A DNA stretch of 7,266 bases. Origin: CAYSAA01 sp964428905. GTDB taxonomy: Bacteria; Atribacterota; Phoenicimicrobiia; Phoenicimicrobiales; Stramentimicrobiaceae. The stretch is from contig CAYSAA010000072.1 of assembly GCA_964428905.1 (NCBI GenBank), positions 1-7,266 of the forward strand. The letters run 5' to 3'. Below are positions 4,473-7,266 of this stretch, piece after piece; the first letter of the stretch is position 1, and every line of letters begins with the position of its first letter. The notes below the pieces were generated by a model, which searched no databases, was not told the DNA's origin, and was given only the letters and a program-made list of their open reading frames with translations. Position numbers and translations under genes: made by a program.

Positions 4473-7160
4473 ATGAGTTTTATCCATTTACATCTACATT
4501 CTCAATATAGTCTGCAAGACGGACTGGGCAGTATTGACCAGATTGTCAGCAAGGCCCAGGAATTAAACATGAAAGCCATAGCCCTGACTGATCATGACGG
4601 ATTGTATGGTGCTATTGAATTTTATAAAAAATCCCTTTGTGCAGGGATTCAGCCGATTATCGGCTGCGAAATCCGAATCAAAAGTGAATTCCTCTCTAAC
4701 CACATAAATCACCTGATACTTTTGGCCCAAAATAATACCGGGTACCGCAACTTGTGTCAGTTAATCAGTCAGGCACATTTATCCAATCCCCGAGGTATAC
4801 CGACTATTGACCGAAAAAGACTTACCCACTATCATGAAGGGCTTATGGTCCTGTCCGGATGTCTGCAAGGAGAAATTCCCATGCTTATTGCCCAAAAAAA
4901 GTACCAGCAAGCTGAGGCAGTTGCCCTGTGGTATAAAAAATTGTTCGGTCCGGAAAATTTTTATCTGGAAATTGCCTTCCATGGAAGAGAACAAGAAAAA
5001 ATTATAAACCAATATCTGATTGACCTGGGTGAAAAACTTTCTATATCCCTAGTAGCTACCAACAATGTGCATTATCCGGAAAAAGATCAAGCTCCTTTTC
5101 AGAAAATAGTTAATACTATTGCCAATCAGGGTACCCGGGAACGTTTTCATTATAATCCTTTACCCAATCATCAGTATTATTTGAAATCAGATCGGGAAAT
5201 GAAAGATCTTTTCTCCTATCTGCCTAAGGCGCTTCAAAATACGGAAAAGATTGCGGAAAAATGTCATCTAAATCTTGAACTGGGTAAAATCCGGCTTCCC
5301 TCATACCACTCCCCCAAGCCCTATTCTACTCCGGAATATCTGGAGAAGTTATGCCTGGAGGGTTTAAAAAAATATTATCCGGATCCTTCCAGCCAGGCCT
5401 TTTACCGGATGAAATATGAACTGCAAGTTATTAACCAGATGGGTTTTGCCGGCTATTTTCTGATCGTCAGGGATATTGTTCAATTTGCCAAACAAAATGA
5501 TATTCCCGTGGGACCGGGAAAAGGCTCTGCAGCCGGGAGCCTGGTATCCTACCTGCTTAATATTACTGAAGTGGACCCCTTGAAGTTTAAACTCTTCTTT
5601 GAACGATTTCTCAATCCTCAGCGTATTGATTTGCCGGACATTGATATCGATTTCGGGCAAATAGGGAGAGATAAAGTAATTCATTATATTTTTCAACAAT
5701 TTGGACGGGAACAGGTAACCCATGTCTGTACTATAAATACCTATGCCGCTCGCTCTTCCGTGAGAGATGCCGGGAGAGCCCTGGGGTTTTCCTATCAGGA
5801 GTTAAACAGGATTGCCAAAATGTTACCTTATTTCTCCTCCCCCGGAATCCTTAAGGCTTCCTTGAAACATCTGCCGGAATTAAAGCAGTTTCCCTGTCAA
5901 AAAGAACCATTGCGTTCCTTATTTTCTTATGCCCAGTTTATGGAGGGCAAACCGCGTCATCTTTCGGTTCATGCTTCAGCTATGATTATCGCTGACCAAC
6001 CGCTGGCCAACCTGATTCCATTGGAACTAAGTCCGGAAGGGGAAATCATCAGCCAGTATGAAAAAGAAACGATTAAAGAAATGGGTTTGTTAAAAATTGA
6101 TATCCTGGGCTCCCGAAGTTTAACGGTCATCCAGAAAACCCTGCAAAGTCTTAGAGAAACGAAAATTAACATCAATCTGAAACAGGTTCCTTTGGATGAT
6201 TCCTCTACCTTCTATGCCCTGAAAAAAGGAAAAACCCTGGGTGTTTTTCAGTTGGAAAGTTCAGGAATGGCTTCTCTATTAAAACAGCTGTCACCATCCT
6301 CTTTGCAAGACTTGATCGCTGCACTCTCCCTTTACCGTCCCGGCCCGCTGGACAGCGGAATGACCGAGCAGTATCTGAAAAGAAAAAATGGCCAGGCAAA
6401 AGTAGAATATCCTCATGACCGAATACGGGAAGTATTAAAGGATACCTATGGAGTCATCCTTTACCAGGAACAGGTGATGCAAGTTGTTTCCGCTTTTGCC
6501 GGTTTAAGCCCGGGTGAAGCTGATCTTTTTCGCAGGGCAATCAGTTCCCGGTCACCGGCCATCATGGAAGAACAACGCGCTCATTTTCTGAAAAAATCTT
6601 CCCAACAGGGATTAAAGCGACCAGAAGCCGAAAACATCTTTAACCTGGTTGCCAAATTTGCCTATTACGGTTTTAATAAAGCGCACAGTACTTCCTATGC
6701 TCTGCTTTCCTATCTAACCTGCTACTTGAAGGTACATTATCCAGCACATTATCTGGCTGCCCTGCTCAGCTATGGGATGGGTTACTATGATATGGACCGC
6801 TACATACAGGAGGCCCGTCGTTTCCGGGTTCTGATTCTGCTGCCTGATATCAATAAGAGTCAAGCCGGGTTCTCCGTGGAAGGTGAGGCTATCCGGGTAG
6901 GATTCATAAAAGTGAAAGGCATGGGCGTTAAACAGGTCAATCACATCTTGAAAATAAGAGAAAAAGATGGTTCTTTTCTTTCTCTCTATGATTTTTGCAG
7001 CAGGATCCGCTCAGTCAGGATAAACCGGATTGTCATTGAAAGTCTGATTAAAGTCGGTGCCTTTGATTTTACGGAATATCCCAGATCCGTACTGCTAAAT
7101 CTATTGCCACTTGTTTTACAGCAAACTGAAAAGGAGGAAAAACAATGTCAACACTTATAA
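4473..7160 (+). CDS. dnaE: DNA polymerase III alpha (DnaE-type), N-terminal part: PHP, polymerase and HhH domains
   Basis: C-family replicative-type or translesion DNA polymerase. The 895 aa comprise a PHP domain (about 1-210: FIHLHLHSQYSLQDG, ALTDHDGLYGA, LSGCLQGEIP, VATNNVHY), the palm and thumb (about 210-560) with GPGKGSAAGSLVSYLL (347-362) and PDIDIDF (388-394, catalytic Asp389 and Asp391), the third catalytic Asp543 in LLKIDILG, the fingers (about 560-780: LGVFQLESSGM, YRPGPLDSGM, YQEQVMQVV, FNKAHSTSYALLSY) and an HhH-containing region (about 790-865) ending in VGAFD. All three catalytic aspartates are intact. Full DnaE proteins are about 1000-1160 aa because an OB-fold and a C-terminal tail follow; here the frame stops in the linker after the HhH region, and the next frame seems to continue. 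In the PHP domain the usual Asp of NDVH is Asn198. AAGGA (4462-4466) is 6 bases before ATG. The LexA box upstream makes it a likely SOS-induced, possibly error-prone polymerase rather than the main replicase. Confidence 0.93.
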   Translation: MSFIHLHLHSQYSLQDGLGSIDQIVSKAQELNMKAIALTDHDGLYGAIEFYKKSLCAGIQPIIGCEIRIKSEFLSNHINHLILLAQNNTGYRNLCQLISQAHLSNPRGIPTIDRKRLTHYHEGLMVLSGCLQGEIPMLIAQKKYQQAEAVALWYKKLFGPENFYLEIAFHGREQEKIINQYLIDLGEKLSISLVATNNVHYPEKDQAPFQKIVNTIANQGTRERFHYNPLPNHQYYLKSDREMKDLFSYLPKALQNTEKIAEKCHLNLELGKIRLPSYHSPKPYSTPEYLEKLCLEGLKKYYPDPSSQAFYRMKYELQVINQMGFAGYFLIVRDIVQFAKQNDIPVGPGKGSAAGSLVSYLLNITEVDPLKFKLFFERFLNPQRIDLPDIDIDFGQIGRDKVIHYIFQQFGREQVTHVCTINTYAARSSVRDAGRALGFSYQELNRIAKMLPYFSSPGILKASLKHLPELKQFPCQKEPLRSLFSYAQFMEGKPRHLSVHASAMIIADQPLANLIPLELSPEGEIISQYEKETIKEMGLLKIDILGSRSLTVIQKTLQSLRETKININLKQVPLDDSSTFYALKKGKTLGVFQLESSGMASLLKQLSPSSLQDLIAALSLYRPGPLDSGMTEQYLKRKNGQAKVEYPHDRIREVLKDTYGVILYQEQVMQVVSAFAGLSPGEADLFRRAISSRSPAIMEEQRAHFLKKSSQQGLKRPEAENIFNLVAKFAYYGFNKAHSTSYALLSYLTCYLKVHYPAHYLAALLSYGMGYYDMDRYIQEARRFRVLILLPDINKSQAGFSVEGEAIRVGFIKVKGMGVKQVNHILKIREKDGSFLSLYDFCSRIRSVRINRIVIESLIKVGAFDFTEYPRSVLLNLLPLVLQQTEKEEKQCQHL
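7131..7137 (+). promoter_or_regulatory. Ribosome binding site of the second DnaE frame, inside the first
   Basis: AAGGAGG lies in the last codons of the 895-aa frame, 7 bases before ATG 7145: a consensus site at good spacing. It supports reinitiation or coupled translation of the downstream frame. It also encodes part of a Lys/Glu-rich linker (EKEEK), so it could in principle be coincidental. An upstream SD is also a known stimulator of -1 frameshifting in dnaX, though there it lies further upstream. Confidence 0.75.
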
Positions 7161-7266
7161 AAACTGAAACAAAAACCAGAGATACTGATTTATTACCCAA
7201 AGAACATATCCCTGCTTATACCTTCTCTCCTGCTGCCCTTTTAAAGATGGAGAAAGAAATACTGGG
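7145..7266 (+). CDS. Probable DnaE C-terminal part (OB-fold region), start only
   Basis: Only the first 40 codons are in the window, open to its right edge. The start overlaps the 895-aa polymerase frame by 16 bases and lies in its -1 frame. The translation begins MSTLIKTETKTRDTD and ends FSPAALLKMEKEILG. The last block resembles the DnaE segment just before the OB-fold, typically EKExLGxYxxGHP. From GAFD in the first frame to the ILG here is about 75 residues when the two are added, matching the spacing in single-chain E. coli DnaE. This therefore looks like the detached C-terminal part of the polymerase, carrying the OB-fold and perhaps the tail, translated from its own AAGGAGG site. The alternatives are one polypeptide made by -1 frameshifting, or a one-base error in the A-run at 7138-7142. 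No intein-like sequence is seen. Confidence 0.72.
   Translation, partial: MSTLIKTETKTRDTDLLPKEHIPAYTFSPAALLKMEKEIL

Noticed and set aside
5364..5723. Minus-strand open frame of 119 codons
   Set aside because: It lies wholly inside the well-supported polymerase gene and shows no recognisable domain.
7100..7200. Split intein at the polymerase break, as in cyanobacterial DnaE
   Set aside because: Neither end shows intein sequence: the first frame ends a few residues after a Lys/Glu-rich linker, and the second starts directly with linker and the pre-OB motif. The break is also in a different place.

Overview
The window carries six genes and the start of a seventh, in two divergent groups separated by an AT-rich gap. 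Strong Shine-Dalgarno sites (AGGAGG type), an AT-rich base composition and a LexA box close to the Bacillus type (AACATATGTT core) suggest a low-GC Gram-positive-like bacterium (Firmicutes or a related lineage). The sequence alone does not fix the genus.

Left arm, minus strand: pgi (glucose-6-phosphate isomerase, 547 aa from the preferred start) is followed by a MarR-family regulator that runs off the left edge. The regulator has its own near-ideal promoter immediately after the pgi stop, and two matching 11-bp palindromes in its leader look like operators. A gap of about 255-327 bases, depending on the pgi start, then separates pgi from the right arm.

Right arm, plus strand: an OsmC-family protein (145 aa) that keeps the first redox cysteine but has Ser at the second. 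Next comes lexA (202 aa) with a LexA box between its -35 and -10 elements. A DUF72/YecE-family TIM-barrel protein starts 12 bases after the lexA stop. A DNA polymerase III alpha (DnaE-type) gene then follows a second, perfectly palindromic copy of the LexA box.

The main point of interest is this polymerase. Its first reading frame (895 aa) holds the PHP, polymerase and helix-hairpin-helix parts and stops in the linker before the OB-fold. A second frame, overlapping by 16 bases and preceded by AAGGAGG, restarts with a sequence that looks like the continuation of the same protein (a MEKEILG motif just before the OB-fold). The polymerase therefore appears to be encoded as two polypeptides, or joined by a -1 frameshift, under apparent SOS control. 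A one-base error in an A-run is the main alternative.

Functionally, lexA, the DUF72 gene and the polymerase form a likely DNA-damage cassette. It resembles the lexA-imuA-imuB-dnaE2 mutagenesis cassettes of other bacteria, but no imuA or imuB is visible here. The left-arm genes concern central carbon metabolism and an unidentified regulated process and have no evident link to the SOS group.
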